A DNA stretch of 16,949 nucleotides from positions 1 through 16,949 of the forward strand of contig DNRP01000126.1 of assembly GCA_003499955.1 (NCBI GenBank), in the 5' to 3' direction. This document shows, piece after piece, positions 7,607 through 12,902 of this stretch. Below the pieces are notes generated by a model, which was not told where the DNA came from, did not search any database, and saw only the letters and a list, made by a program, of their open reading frames with translations. Each line of letters begins with the position of its first letter. Positions within the stretch are counted from its first letter, which is position 1. Made by a program: the position numbers and the translations under genes. The DNA comes from Cyanobacteria bacterium UBA9971. GTDB taxonomy: Bacteria > Cyanobacteriota > Vampirovibrionia > Gastranaerophilales > UBA9971.

Positions 7607-7626
7607 GTGTTTGCGCAAGCAAACAC
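7607..7626. repeat. Perfect 8-bp stem-loop with GCAA loop
   Basis: GTGTTTGC-GCAA-GCAAACAC forms an 8-bp perfect stem closed by a GNRA-type tetraloop. It sits 2 nt from the previous hairpin. Such a structure is stable in RNA and in single-stranded DNA. It has no T-run immediately downstream on the plus strand. Confidence 0.7.
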
Positions 7627-7662
7627 ATTTTCATAATTTTTTATTAATATTTTTATGAAAAT
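7627..7662. repeat. 10-bp AT-rich inverted repeat
   Basis: ATTTTCATAA (7627-7636) and TTATGAAAAT (7653-7662) are perfect inverted copies around a 16-nt all-AT loop. This is directly next to the two preceding hairpins. Two further inverted repeats follow: AATCTT-GTA-AAGATT at 7682-7696, and AATATATTC/GAATATATT at 7666-7674 and 7716-7724. Confidence 0.65.
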
Positions 7663-7722
7663 AAAAATATATTCGTAGAATAATCTTGTAAAGATTTATT
7701 CCTTAATATCTTGTAGAATATA

Positions 7723-7865
7723 TTAGTCAATTTTGTCTATGACCAAGAAACCTATTTTTGTCTATGATTCATCGCCATTTTTGACTATGAACAGTCATTA
7801 AATTTGCCAAAAATGACTATAGTTTCTATACCAAATTTTAGTCAGTACTTGACAAAATTGACTAA
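7723..7865. repeat. 15-bp perfect inverted repeat framing the iteron array
   Basis: TTAGTCAATTTTGTC (7723-7737) recurs exactly in inverse orientation as GACAAAATTGACTAA (7851-7865). The arms are 113 bp apart and bracket the direct repeats. Each arm contains the TAGTCA half-site that recurs throughout the array, so the arms may be the outermost binding sites of the same protein. Confidence 0.75.
7730..7790 (+). repeat. Iteron array, three direct copies of TTTTGTCTATGA
   Basis: TTTTGTCTATGA is found at 7731-7742 and 7756-7767, and TTTTGACTATGA at 7779-7790. The first two are identical and the third differs by one base. The periods are 25 and 23 bp, a little over two helical turns, so a protein could bind all copies on one face of the DNA. 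Weaker related sites follow (ATGACTATAG 7813-7822, TTTTAGTCA 7837-7845, TTGACTAAA 7858-7866, TGTCTATAGT 7881-7890). The adjacent winged-helix protein is the natural candidate ligand. Confidence 0.7.
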
Positions 7866-7877
7866 AGATGTTACCTT
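7849..7877 (+). promoter_or_regulatory. Possible rightward promoter for the initiator gene
   Basis: TTGACA (7849-7854) is followed after 17 nt by TACCTT (7872-7877), a full -35 with a weak -10. The -35 lies inside the inverted repeat that frames the iteron array, so binding of the array by its protein would block the promoter and give autoregulation. Confidence 0.4.
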
Positions 7878-7912
7878 CTATGTCTATAGTTAAAAATTAA
7901 AAAGAGGTGGAA

Positions 7913-8335
7913 ATGGAAACAGAAATTAATCCAAGTATAAGGCCGGGTTTGCTAACAATTCCAATTGAATTAGTTATGAACCCGAACATTCCAGAGAGTT
8001 CAAAAACTTTGTTTGGTGTTTTTAATTTATACAAAAATAAAACAGGAGGATGTTGGGCAAGCAATTCTTTTTTATTTTCAATACTTAGGCATAATGAAAG
8101 AACAATTACTAGAAATATTAAAATATTATCGGATTGGCATTATATAAAAATTGAAAATAAAAACAGGTCAAATAAAAGGAGAATTTTTATTTGTGGCTAT
8201 CAAGAAATATATGGCGATATTTGTGATAAAATTTATGACACAAGAAGAAATCCAGAAAAATTAGATAATGAATTTGTTAAAAGCGAATTTTTAAGATTAA
8301 AAAATGAATTTATTAAGAAAAATGATTGCATATAA
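7913..8335 (+). CDS. Winged-helix replication initiator-like protein (HTH_36 type)
   Basis: The product has 140 aa. The ATG at 7913 is preceded by AGAGGTGG; a GTG at 7907 lies inside this SD and is rejected. The core at about residues 15-80 reads IPIELVMNPNIPESSKTLFG, then GGCWASNSFL, then HNERTITRNIKILSDWHYI. This is the pattern of the helix-turn-helix domain at the N-terminus of plasmid Rep and phage replisome-organiser proteins. The tail (residues 85-140) is basic and acidic mixed and lacks the second domain of larger Rep proteins. It is directly downstream of an iteron array, supporting a role as origin-binding protein. A role as transcription regulator of the divergent promoters is the main alternative. 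Confidence 0.75.
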   Translation: METEINPSIRPGLLTIPIELVMNPNIPESSKTLFGVFNLYKNKTGGCWASNSFLFSILRHNERTITRNIKILSDWHYIKIENKNRSNKRRIFICGYQEIYGDICDKIYDTRRNPEKLDNEFVKSEFLRLKNEFIKKNDCI

Positions 8336-8636
8336 ATTGTTTAGAAAAAGAAAAGATCAGACACTTGCGCCATTATTTATTAATAAAAGACAGGTCATAG
8401 TTTTAAATCAATGGCTAGAAGCAGAAGAACATCAAACCAATGGCTATGCTTTTAGACCGGGTTGGCATTGTTGTGTAAAACCATTTGCCCCACATTTATC
8501 AGAAAAAGACAGAGCCTGGTATAAAGTTGAAATTGAAAATTATGAATTTTTTACCAGACCAGAAAGTCAAGGTGGGGTCTGGGTTTTGGCACAAAGAATG
8601 AAAGCTTTAGAAGAAATTAATAAAGAAGTGAATTAA
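8322..8636 (+). CDS. Conserved phage protein of unknown function (104 aa)
   Basis: I place the start at ATG 8322, inside the end of the initiator gene, because related proteins as I recall them begin with YKLFRxRKD. An ATG at 8304 would add six residues, and neither has a strong SD. Conserved-looking blocks are RKDQTLAPLFINKRQ, WLEAEEHQTNGYAFRPGWHC, and the C-terminal YEFFTRPESQGGVWVLAQRM. I recall this block order from many phage and prophage genomes without any function. The clustered H, C, W and E residues in the centre could be a metal or nucleotide site; that is speculative. The overlap indicates co-translation with the initiator. Confidence 0.8.
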   Translation: MIAYKLFRKRKDQTLAPLFINKRQVIVLNQWLEAEEHQTNGYAFRPGWHCCVKPFAPHLSEKDRAWYKVEIENYEFFTRPESQGGVWVLAQRMKALEEINKEVN

Positions 8637-8669
8637 ATAATTATAAAATTAAGATATGGCTTAATTAAA

Positions 8670-8885
8670 ATGAATCGTAAATTCCCAATAAAAGAAGAAA
8701 TTTGCAATATTTGTTATAGTGTGGGTAAAATTCACCTTAATAAATTTACAGATACTTTTTCTGATATGTCAATAAAAGATGGTGTTTGTTATAAATGTAG
8801 AGGAACGGGATTTGTTATTAAAGAAATGAGCATTGATGAAAAACTAGAATATTTATTAAATGCAGTAATGGATAATTTAAAATGA
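8670..8885 (+). CDS. Small zinc-knuckle protein with DnaJ-type CxxCxGxG motif
   Basis: The product has 71 aa. Two cysteine pairs, C12-x2-C15 (EICNICYSVGK) and C40-x2-C43 (VCYKCRGTGFV), would bind one zinc ion. The second has the CxxCxGxG form of the DnaJ cysteine-rich domain. The last 20 residues form a helix (SIDEKLEYLLNAVMDNL). Single-knuckle DnaJ-like mini proteins are common in phage early regions; the function is unknown. No good SD is visible and the start at 8670 follows from reading-frame extent. Confidence 0.7.
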   Translation: MNRKFPIKEEICNICYSVGKIHLNKFTDTFSDMSIKDGVCYKCRGTGFVIKEMSIDEKLEYLLNAVMDNLK

Positions 8886-8954
8886 AAAATTATTATTTTC
8901 TGTAACAAGAAAAGATTTTGATGTCCAAACATTTTGTTCTGGTACAGGAGTTTT

Positions 8955-9440
8955 ATGACAATTAAACATGGCATGTGTAAAACTAAAGAATATTACACAT
9001 GGAGGAATATAATAAATAGATGCCTTTATAAAGATGGGATAAATTATCCAGATTATGGTGGGAAAGGAATAACCATTTGTGATGAATGGAAAAATAGTTT
9101 TATGAAATTTGTCAATGATGTCGGTTTATGCCCAGATGATAAATCTTCATTAGATAGAATAGAGAATACAAAAGGTTACTATAAAGAAAATTGTAGATGG
9201 GCAACTTGCTCGGAACAAGCTATGAATAGAGGACCAAAGAAAGATGGGATAGTAAAATTCAAAGGAGTTGTTTACGAACCAAAGAAAAAATTATATAGAG
9301 CTAGAATAATGTCAAACGGGAAAACAAAATCTCTTGGTAGGAGGAAGACTGCTGAAGAGGCAGCGAAACTTTATGATAAAGCAGCAGAAGAATTGTTTGG
9401 TGAATTTGTTTTAACCAATAAAAAGCTCGGCCTGCTATAA
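8955..9440 (+). CDS. HNH-type endonuclease with C-terminal AP2 DNA-binding domain
   Basis: The product has 161 aa. The ATG at 8955 is chosen because AGGAG lies 4 nt upstream; the frame extends back to 8934 without an SD. Residues 11-92 carry the phage HNH-like signature: KEYYTWRNIINRC, YGGKGITICDEW, SFMKFVNDVG, SLDRIENTKGYYKENCRWAT and EQAMNR. Residues 101-155 (FKGVVYEPKKKLYRARI, then KSLGRRKTAEEAAKLYDKAA) form an AP2 domain. HNH-AP2 proteins are free-standing homing endonucleases that nick or cut at target sites in phage genomes and spread themselves. It sits between small early genes and no split intron gene is visible nearby. Confidence 0.88.
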   Translation: MTIKHGMCKTKEYYTWRNIINRCLYKDGINYPDYGGKGITICDEWKNSFMKFVNDVGLCPDDKSSLDRIENTKGYYKENCRWATCSEQAMNRGPKKDGIVKFKGVVYEPKKKLYRARIMSNGKTKSLGRRKTAEEAAKLYDKAAEELFGEFVLTNKKLGLL

Positions 9441-9527
9441 TTTACAAAACTGATAAAAATTATATATAATATTTTGACTTTGACATAAGCAAATACAAAT
9501 ATTTTCGTAAAAACGAACCCATACCCA

Positions 9528-9556
9528 TTGACAAAAGCTTATAATTGTGGTATGGT
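9528..9556 (+). promoter_or_regulatory. Strong sigma70 promoter with extended -10
   Basis: TTGACA (9528-9533), a 17-nt spacer and TATGGT (9551-9556), with TGG directly before the -10, make a near-consensus extended promoter. Transcription would start near 9563, just before the SD of the 54-aa gene. It is the clearest promoter on the plus strand. Confidence 0.75.
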
Positions 9557-9573
9557 ATTTTTAAGAGGACAAG

Positions 9574-9738
9574 ATGTGGACAGACAATGATATCCCAAGT
9601 TGTATTTACGATACCATGGCTTGCGAGGATTGTGGAGCTTGCAGGCCTTCGCCACTGCAAAAATATTTAGAACAAAAAGAAATTGGTGAAGACGAAGACG
9701 AAGACGAAGAATTAGACGTTGAAAATTTAAAGGATTGA
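9574..9738 (+). CDS. Small cysteine-cluster protein, acidic tail (54 aa)
   Basis: The ATG at 9574 follows AAGAGGAC and a strong promoter. The N-terminal half has MACEDCGACRPSP with four cysteines (C10, C17, C20, C23), a plausible small metal site. The C-terminal half is almost all acidic. It contains an (ED)3 tract encoded by three tandem GAAGAC hexamers, which could vary by replication slippage. I recognise no family. Confidence 0.7.
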   Translation: MWTDNDIPSCIYDTMACEDCGACRPSPLQKYLEQKEIGEDEDEDEELDVENLKD

Positions 9739-9810
9739 TATTAAATTAAAATGTTACCTAAGAATTGGCACACATACAAGCGTTTATACTATCATGCGAG
9801 GAGGTATAAA

Positions 9811-9921
9811 ATGCCTAAATATAGCATGTATAAAAGAACAATTCATCCCGTACCTAAAATGCCGACTTGGTATGTTGTGGCTTTGGCAATATTATTTATA
9901 ATTGGATTGATGATTTTATGA
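9811..9921 (+). CDS. Single-span membrane microprotein (36 aa)
   Basis: A perfect AGGAGG lies 6 nt before the ATG at 9811, so this start is preferred over the in-frame ATG at 9751 that lacks an SD. Residues 1-18 are basic (MPKYSMYKRTIHPVPK) and residues 20-36 are one transmembrane helix (WYVVALAILFIIGLMIL) that reaches the C-terminus. The N-in orientation follows from the positive residues. The function is unknown; small phage membrane proteins of this shape include lysis and superinfection proteins. Confidence 0.65.
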   Translation: MPKYSMYKRTIHPVPKMPTWYVVALAILFIIGLMIL

Positions 9922-10303
9922 AAAATATATTTTAACAGACGGATTCGATCAAAATAAAGTTATTGGTGAAAGCTGATTAAAATCTAGTTCTTCTAAAAAT
10001 TTTATATATTTTTCTGTAATCTCAATTTCATCAATAAATTTATCCTATGGTGGAGTTTTAAAAGATGGAGAATTAACTATCACACAATTTGCAATTATAC
10101 TAAATGATAATCGAAGAAAGTAAAGCTATATCTGAAAAACAATACAAGGCTTTAGATAATTTTGTAAGTTTTGGGCCGATTAATAAAATTCAGACTTTTA
10201 AACATAAATGCTATTTATGGTGAATATGTAGGATGGGTTAAAATCTATCCACGTTGTGGGTTGTGGAAATAATAAGATTAATTGGACTTAATGGATTAAA
10301 TAT
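9922..10303 (+). other. Poorly coding stretch with remnants of small ORFs
   Basis: No ORF with an SD is present in these 382 bases. Several short open segments look protein-like but are broken. GGVLKDGELTITQFAIIL reads on the plus strand near 10050-10100. A 39-codon ORF at 10104-10223 begins MIIEESKAISEKQYKALDN. INAIYGEYVGWVKIYPRCG reads in another frame at 10204-10260. A minus-strand open segment between about 10046 and 9949 contains KFIDEIEITEKYIKFLEEL. I interpret this as decayed genes or recombination debris. Confidence 0.4.
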
Positions 10304-10528
10304 ATGAGAACATTGATCAGACTTATTCGAATTGATTTCGATAACCTTGAGAATAGAGATTGTATTTATACAAAATCTATTGGGACTTTTGTTGATGAAA
10401 ATATTGGGGCATCTGCTTCAGAAAAAGTAGGAGATTTTATTAAAAACATGAAGCCCGAAAAACTATATTTAGGCTGGGATATGAATATTTATCCTAAATA
10501 TAAATTAGAAATTGAATATTTCCAGTGA
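10304..10528 (+). CDS. Hypothetical 74-aa protein
   Basis: The product MRTLIRLIRIDFDNLENRDC...NIYPKYKLEIEYFQ is a mixed alpha/beta protein of unknown family. No clear SD is present before the ATG at 10304. It is the last gene of the AT-rich block before a long gene-free segment. Confidence rests only on ORF length and on amino-acid make-up that resembles its neighbours. Confidence 0.45.
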   Translation: MRTLIRLIRIDFDNLENRDCIYTKSIGTFVDENIGASASEKVGDFIKNMKPEKLYLGWDMNIYPKYKLEIEYFQ

Positions 10529-11403
10529 TTATAAATTTATGTAATACTTTTCAATTTTCTTAAAATATAAAATCAAGCGTAAAGTGCCCAACCTCGACCT
10601 ATGGGGTGGGGTGCTTCGGGAAAAATGACCCCATACCCTATGACCTATCCTGCCTTAATCACTTTCCTAACAATCCTAACAACATTTAGTTCTCCCTAAC
10701 TATCTTTACCTACCCTAATCAGTTCAACCTAGCCCAACACAATACACAAGTCTTAATAAAGTTAGGTTAGCTTGACTTTGTTATATAACACCAAGTTTTT
10801 AAAACCCGTCTTTATATATTTAGGCCGTCCTAATTAGTTAAACCCTGCCTAATCATCTATTACCAGCATTACAATCTAAAGCAAGCCTGCCATAAGCAAT
10901 GTCTGTGCCTGATAAATATTTATTTTCTTTTTATTCATCTATTATAGTATTACTAATGTTGTTAGGCGTGTTATGGCCTTAAATAATCGTTTGCTTAACC
11001 GTAGTGAGGCGATTACAGGCTTGCATGTGCTAGTATTAGAAAATATATTTCGCTTAACCTTGCGATTTTGATGTATTAAGTGCGTGTTTTGATTATGTTT
11101 ATTTCCTAACAATAGCAGTATTGATGTGCTTTAGTTATGGTATAAGTCTTGCTTTGTTATGCTACTTCTATGCCCATATGCTGTTAATTGTGCGTTTTTG
11201 GGGTAAATAGTCTGACATTATAAACGCTATTAATGATATGTATTTATTCGTCTTTATTTTAAATTATTATTTCTTTTAATATCAAACACTTATGCGCAAG
11301 TATGTGTAATGATTGATAAAGAAATATTTGACTTATATAAATTAACTTATTATCTTGTAATTAACATCAGCCATTAAGAACAATTACAAAGTGAGGTATA
11401 GTT
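10529..11403. other. 875-bp gene-free segment with strand asymmetry and small repeats
   Basis: No convincing gene is present on either strand. It contains an 8-bp inverted repeat TATGGGGT/ACCCCATA (10600-10607, 10628-10635). From 10640 to 10860 the plus strand is almost free of G and carries six CCTAA words (10666, 10675, 10695, 10714, 10829, 10848). A repeated GCTTAACC...GCGATT unit lies at 10993-11014 and 11052-11067. ORFs of 27 and 28 codons with hydrophobic content exist at 10899-10982 and 11124-11210 but lack an SD. A promoter closes the segment at 11328-11356. It may be a regulatory or structured-RNA region, or scar DNA between two modules. Confidence 0.5.
11328..11356 (+). promoter_or_regulatory. 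Sigma70 promoter for the small-gene region
   Basis: TTGACT (11328-11333), a 17-nt AT-rich spacer and TATCTT (11351-11356) form a good promoter. The start would be near 11363, 40 nt before the 107-aa gene. It is well placed to drive the rightward string of microprotein genes. Confidence 0.55.
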
Positions 11404-11727
11404 ATGAAAGCATCTACAAAGGTATACAGAGTGCTTAGAGCAATGACCGTACATGTACCATACAATGACATCGAAATAGATATAGAAGCACTGCAAAACG
11501 TTAAAGGCGGGGATTTTATTATAGGTATACGCAAGCTTGGCACAACTAGCTTTATTTATCGAAAACCGTGTACTAATTGGCTTGATGAATACAAGGAAGT
11601 GACAGATACATGGCCTAATATTGAATGGTATTGCGGCAGTGTTAATGAAGGTTGGATTGTGTCATTAAGTGATAAAGACGTACCAAAAATGCTCAATAAT
11701 TGGCTTTATATGCATTTTGCTAAGTGA
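11404..11727 (+). CDS. Hypothetical 107-aa protein
   Basis: The SD GTGAGG lies 7 nt before the ATG. The product (MKASTKVYRVLRAMTVHVPY ... VSLSDKDVPKMLNNWLYMHFAK) has several tryptophans and a mixed alpha/beta look; I do not recognise it. Its TGA stop is itself part of the next SD (TGAGG), so the following gene is probably translated by reinitiation. It is the first gene after the promoter at 11328. Confidence 0.7.
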   Translation: MKASTKVYRVLRAMTVHVPYNDIEIDIEALQNVKGGDFIIGIRKLGTTSFIYRKPCTNWLDEYKEVTDTWPNIEWYCGSVNEGWIVSLSDKDVPKMLNNWLYMHFAK

Positions 11728-11735
11728 GGCTAATT

Positions 11736-11897
11736 ATGAATACCAATAAAAGAGATGCACTCAAGATTAAGATGGCCTCAAGTCTTTATTTTCTCATGCC
11801 TGTTAAAGTCAGACTCCAGGCAGTCAAAGAGCTTGAAGGCTTGCTTGAGACAGGTTCATTGCCTGATATTAAATACGTTAGAGTATATGCGTTTTAG
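11736..11897 (+). CDS. Hypothetical helical 53-aa protein
   Basis: The ATG at 11736 has GAGG 6 nt upstream, overlapping the stop of the preceding gene. The product MNTNKRDALKIKMASS...YVRVYAF is basic and mainly helical (VKVRLQAVKELEGLLETG). The family is unknown. The longer open frame at 11755-11988 in another phase has no SD and is a shadow. Confidence 0.55.
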   Translation: MNTNKRDALKIKMASSLYFLMPVKVRLQAVKELEGLLETGSLPDIKYVRVYAF

Positions 11898-11906
11898 ACT
11901 AGCTGG

Positions 11907-11920
11907 CATAGTCAGGTATG
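11907..11920 (+). repeat. Intergenic repeat element, copy 1 (CATAGTCAGGTATG)
   Basis: This 14-mer recurs as an exact inverted copy at 12817-12830. The similarity extends rightward to a GTTTTAAAAA-like tail in both copies, giving an element of about 30 bp. Both copies lie just after a stop codon. Confidence 0.55.
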
Positions 11921-11992
11921 GCTTGAGTTTAAAAACGTCTATACCATGCCTTTACGGTACCTTAAAATTGAAATTAGGGAGCAAGTGAGATT

Positions 11993-12190
11993 ATGAAAAC
12001 AGATAGAGACGTTGACGCTATGACATACGAAATTTTAACTGATGAAACATTGGCAGTTAAAGACAAATATTATATCCGCACTAAATACCCGTTTTGTTAT
12101 TGTACTGATAGAATGACAAAAAAGCAGGTTGAAAATGTGGCAAAGTCTATGCGGAACCTTGGTTTTACTGTAATAGGTAAGACAAAATAA
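11993..12190 (+). CDS. Hypothetical 65-aa protein
   Basis: The ATG at 11993 is preceded by AAGTGAG. The product MKTDRDVDAMTYEILTDETL ... SMRNLGFTVIGKTK has a basic C-terminal half with a KKQVENVAKSMRNLGF helix; one FCYC pair may bind metal. I do not recognise a family. It is one of a run of similarly spaced small genes. Confidence 0.6.
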   Translation: MKTDRDVDAMTYEILTDETLAVKDKYYIRTKYPFCYCTDRMTKKQVENVAKSMRNLGFTVIGKTK

Positions 12191-12199
12191 GGTAAGACA

Positions 12200-12283
12200 A
12201 TGAAAACAATGCTAATAACGGCTTGGATTATGTTTTTAGTTGTGATGGCGGTTCAGACAGTTTTGACAATCTTTACTTTTTGA
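12200..12283 (+). CDS. Single-span membrane microprotein (27 aa)
   Basis: MKTMLITAWIMFLVVMAVQT followed by VLTIFTF is one transmembrane helix from end to end. AAGG lies 7 nt before the ATG at 12200. Its TGA stop is part of the TGAGG that serves as SD of the next gene. The function is unknown. Confidence 0.5.
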   Translation: MKTMLITAWIMFLVVMAVQTVLTIFTF

Positions 12284-12293
12284 GGACAAGATT

Positions 12294-12461
12294 ATGAAAG
12301 ATCTGACAAAGAAAGAATCTAAAGACATGCCTGAAGAAAGAAGGATATTTATTGTTATGCTTGTAACGGGATCTGATTTTAAAACGGCAAAACAATATTT
12401 GATTGCAGAAGAATGGAATATTGACAATGCCGTTATTTCTCTTAAAGGCGATAGAAGATAA
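12294..12461 (+). CDS. Hypothetical 55-aa protein with UBA-like C-terminal pattern
   Basis: The ATG at 12294 has GAGG 8 nt upstream, formed by the stop of the previous gene. The C-terminal 35 residues (VTGSDFKTAKQYL, then EEWNIDNAVISLKGD) follow the spacing of UBA-like three-helix folds, in which AKxYL and WNxDxAI lie in helices 2 and 3. That fold binds peptides or protein partners, for example in EF-Ts. This is pattern similarity only, at low certainty. Confidence 0.55.
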   Translation: MKDLTKKESKDMPEERRIFIVMLVTGSDFKTAKQYLIAEEWNIDNAVISLKGDRR

Positions 12462-12649
12462 ATTGCTTTAAACTAGTTCAAACAGTCTTAAACCATGATT
12501 GACACAATTTCAATAAAATCAACAACTTATTTTTTAAGAAAAGAAAAAACTCCATATATAACTTATTAAAAACAGCTATTATAACTCATTGATATTAAAA
12601 GATAAGTGAGGAAATAAGAGCTATTAAGAGCAAATGAGAGGATAAGACC

Positions 12650-12793
12650 ATGAAAAAGTATGAAGTGATTCTTAAAAGTGGCGAGATCGGCATTTACTTT
12701 GGCCGGAAAAAACCTAAGGAAGGAGACAGGGTTAAAATACACATTGGCAATGGCGTTTTTGTCCACGGCTTTGTCTATGACGTTATGGATTGA
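12650..12793 (+). CDS. Hypothetical 47-aa protein, SH3-like beta pattern
   Basis: The ATG at 12650 is preceded by GAGAGGATAAGACC. The product MKKYEVILKSGEIGIYFGRK ... HGFVYDVMD is beta-rich and contains EGDRVKIHIGNG and VHGFVYDV, reminiscent of a small SH3-like or KOW-like barrel. There is no firm family. The 188 nt before it (12462-12649) contain no gene with an SD. Confidence 0.55.
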   Translation: MKKYEVILKSGEIGIYFGRKKPKEGDRVKIHIGNGVFVHGFVYDVMD

Positions 12794-12816
12794 TTTAAGC
12801 CATTTTTAAAACCTGG

Positions 12817-12830
12817 CATACCTGACTATG
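12817..12830 (-). repeat. Intergenic repeat element, copy 2 (inverted)
   Basis: CATACCTGACTATG is the exact inverse of 11907-11920. On the minus strand it continues CCAGGTTTTAAAAATGG, close to the flank of copy 1. It lies 24 nt after the 47-aa gene. Confidence 0.55.
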
Positions 12831-12902
12831 GTTTTAATCTAAAAACAGTTCTACGGGCCTAATAGGTGCCTTTAAGACATATCTAAATCATGAGGTGAGG
12901 TT

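Larger units (their letters stand above)
7378..7912. other. Divergent control region, candidate replication origin
   Basis: This 535-bp gene-free and very AT-rich region separates the leftward and rightward arms. From left to right it holds the leftward promoter, a featureless AT-rich part (7421-7570), a chain of stem-loops (7588-7724), an iteron array (7723-7890) and the SD of the initiator-like gene. AT-rich DNA beside iterons and upstream of a winged-helix Rep-like gene is the usual arrangement of theta-type origins in plasmids and some phages. The alternative is a repressor-bound immunity region; no repressor gene was recognised in the window. Confidence 0.6.

Noticed and set aside
7730..7866. 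CRISPR-like array
   Set aside because: Repeat units are only about 12 bp and imperfect, spacers are about 11-13 bp, and no cas gene is present. An iteron or operator array fits better.
9460..9660. Minus-strand 66-codon frame
   Set aside because: It is opposite a consensus promoter and a small plus-strand gene with an SD; its translation shows no family features.
10899..11210. Two hydrophobic ORFs of 27 and 28 codons in the gene-free segment
   Set aside because: Neither has an SD, unlike the other membrane microproteins, so they are mentioned only in the segment description.
11755..11988. Plus-strand 77-codon frame
   Set aside because: No SD is present; the 53-aa gene in the other phase has GAGG at the proper distance and fits the local start pattern.
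12494..12568. 24-codon ORF MIDTISIKSTTYFLRK...
   Set aside because: There is no SD, composition is AT-driven, and there are no features supporting a gene.
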